Positions 63,210-64,000 of a stretch of 64,000 bases of DNA are shown one piece after another (position 1 is the stretch's first letter; every line of letters starts with the position of its first letter). Made by a program: the position numbers and the translations under genes. This stretch comes from Casuarius casuarius (taxonomy: Eukaryota; Chordata; Aves; Casuariiformes; Casuariidae): positions 7,190,580 through 7,254,579 of the forward strand of contig PTFA01000024.1 in the NCBI GenBank assembly GCA_003342895.1, in the 5' to 3' direction. The notes under the pieces are model-generated. The model was not told the DNA's origin. It searched no databases and saw nothing but the letters and a program-made list of their open reading frames with translations.

Positions 63210-63374
63210 GGATTTATATGAGTCAGATGAAAGCCATGCAAGTTCCTGAAGGAATCCAGCATCATCAAGCTTTTATCACAGCTGAGATATGATCCAGAGG
63301 TTAAATGGTCAATTATGTGCCTGCAACAGCCCATTGGGCAATTTTCCAGTCAGATACATCTACAGTCACGGTTG
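63210..63374 (-). repeat. Repeat C, copy 2 (inverted)
   Basis: The reverse complement of this stretch aligns to 9,737-9,895. Positions 63,303-63,349 are identical to 9,762-9,808 over 47 bases, and 63,303-63,360 match at 56 of 58. Outside the core, similarity falls quickly. The family is not recognised. Confidence 0.75.
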
Positions 63375-64000
63375 CTGAAGTTCAGTAGTATCTGAAAATT
63401 TACACCATGTTCACAGAATATAAAATGACTGGAGGAAATCTTACACTGAAGTGAATGAGAACAGGACTGTCTAACCAGGAACGTCTACATGGGGTTTTTT
63501 TGTTTCCTACAGAGCTGTGCATCATTAATGTTATTTAAACTTACAGTAGAATGATATCATAGCTTCTTATGAGCAAAGTTATTTTTCATAATCACACTGT
63601 ATTTGAGTACATGACTGATGGGGCACAAAGGACTGAATGTTCCTTTTAGGGTCAATACAGTATGATCAGAGGTGCAAAAGTGATGTTAGTTCCCACAGTA
63701 GCGCTGCCCGGCACTGTGCAGATGGCCCCAGCGAAGGTTTTGTGGTCTTACACACTCATCCAGCTCTCAAGTTGGGTTATTTGCCCATCTGAAGTAGGGA
63801 AGCAGGTTAAAGCTGGTTTCTTCCCTGATCTGCCCCCTGCCAGACCTCTGGCTTCTTGTTTCAGCCCCGACCCTACCCGCTGCATTATGCCAGCACAAAC
63901 AATGGTGCTGCAAACTGGATTAGGGAACCAATCTGGTTTAACAGGAGGTTTTTTGGTTTACTATTCGGGCACACAAATGGTTGTATCAGCACAGCACAGA
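63375..64000. other. Unique non-coding stretch at window end
   Basis: No gene seen. 63,690-63,900 is moderately GC-richer, with no repeat or frame that I can interpret. Confidence 0.55.

Noticed and set aside
1..64000. Prokaryotic features such as operons, ribosome binding sites and CRISPR arrays, and also tRNA or rRNA genes
   Set aside because: The sequence is vertebrate nuclear DNA with CR1 elements. No regularly spaced repeats, tRNA box A/B pairs or rRNA signatures were noticed.
1..64000. Endogenous viral insertions (retroviral or other)
   Set aside because: No recognisable gag, pol, env or other viral protein blocks were seen. The only polymerase-like sequence is CR1. Repeats A and B could in principle be solitary LTRs but show no diagnostic ends.

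Overview
The window looks like ordinary nuclear DNA from a bird, in an intergenic region or a very large intron. The main evidence is CR1 LINE sequence of several ages. A 3'-end copy at about 51,652-52,487 on the minus strand carries the octamer-type tail (GATTCTGTGATTCT-like) and the reverse-transcriptase C-terminus typical of avian CR1. A longer decayed copy lies at 25,560-27,660 on the plus strand, and two much older CR1-type tails lie at 101-487 and 9,180-9,468. The overall base composition is AT-rich with scarce CpG. Small N gaps (9,654; 53,487-53,496; 57,029; 57,215) suggest a draft assembly. I cannot name the species.

I found no protein-coding exon, tRNA, rRNA, known microRNA or CRISPR array that I could support. 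Almost all open frames are 60-130 codons, occur on both strands at chance density, and resemble no family I recognise. The exceptions are frames that belong to CR1. The longest frame (283 codons, 51,081-51,932) owes its last third to antisense CR1.

Layout: 1-9.5 kb is unique DNA with two ancient CR1 tails. At 9.75-9.9 kb there is one copy of an unnamed repeat (here called C). 10-16.7 kb is unique, AT-rich DNA with a TA-rich low-complexity tract. At 16.69-17.56 kb there is a CpG-rich island-like block containing one copy of a GC-rich repeat (B). 17.6-25.5 kb is unique DNA with a perfect 13-bp-arm hairpin. 25.56-27.66 kb is the decayed CR1. 27.7-36.4 kb is unique DNA with a 31-bp tandem duplication and an old palindromic repeat. 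36.48-36.83 kb is repeat A in minus orientation. A second, weaker CpG cluster lies at 40.2-40.6 kb. The second copies of A (plus) and B (minus) lie together at 49.3-50.1 kb. The younger CR1 (51.65-52.49 kb) is followed by another ancient repeat tail. The remaining 52.7-64 kb is unique DNA with a palindromic MITE-like element at 60.1 kb and the second copy of repeat C, inverted, at 63.2-63.4 kb.

The most unusual observation is repeat C. Two inverted copies 53.5 kb apart share 47 consecutive identical bases, while their flanks have diverged to ordinary ancient-repeat levels. Repeats A and B are also worth a database search, because each pair stays open in the same reading frame. Nothing here amounts to a new biological system that I can defend. 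The positions given for repeats come from reading by eye and may be off by some tens of bases at their edges.
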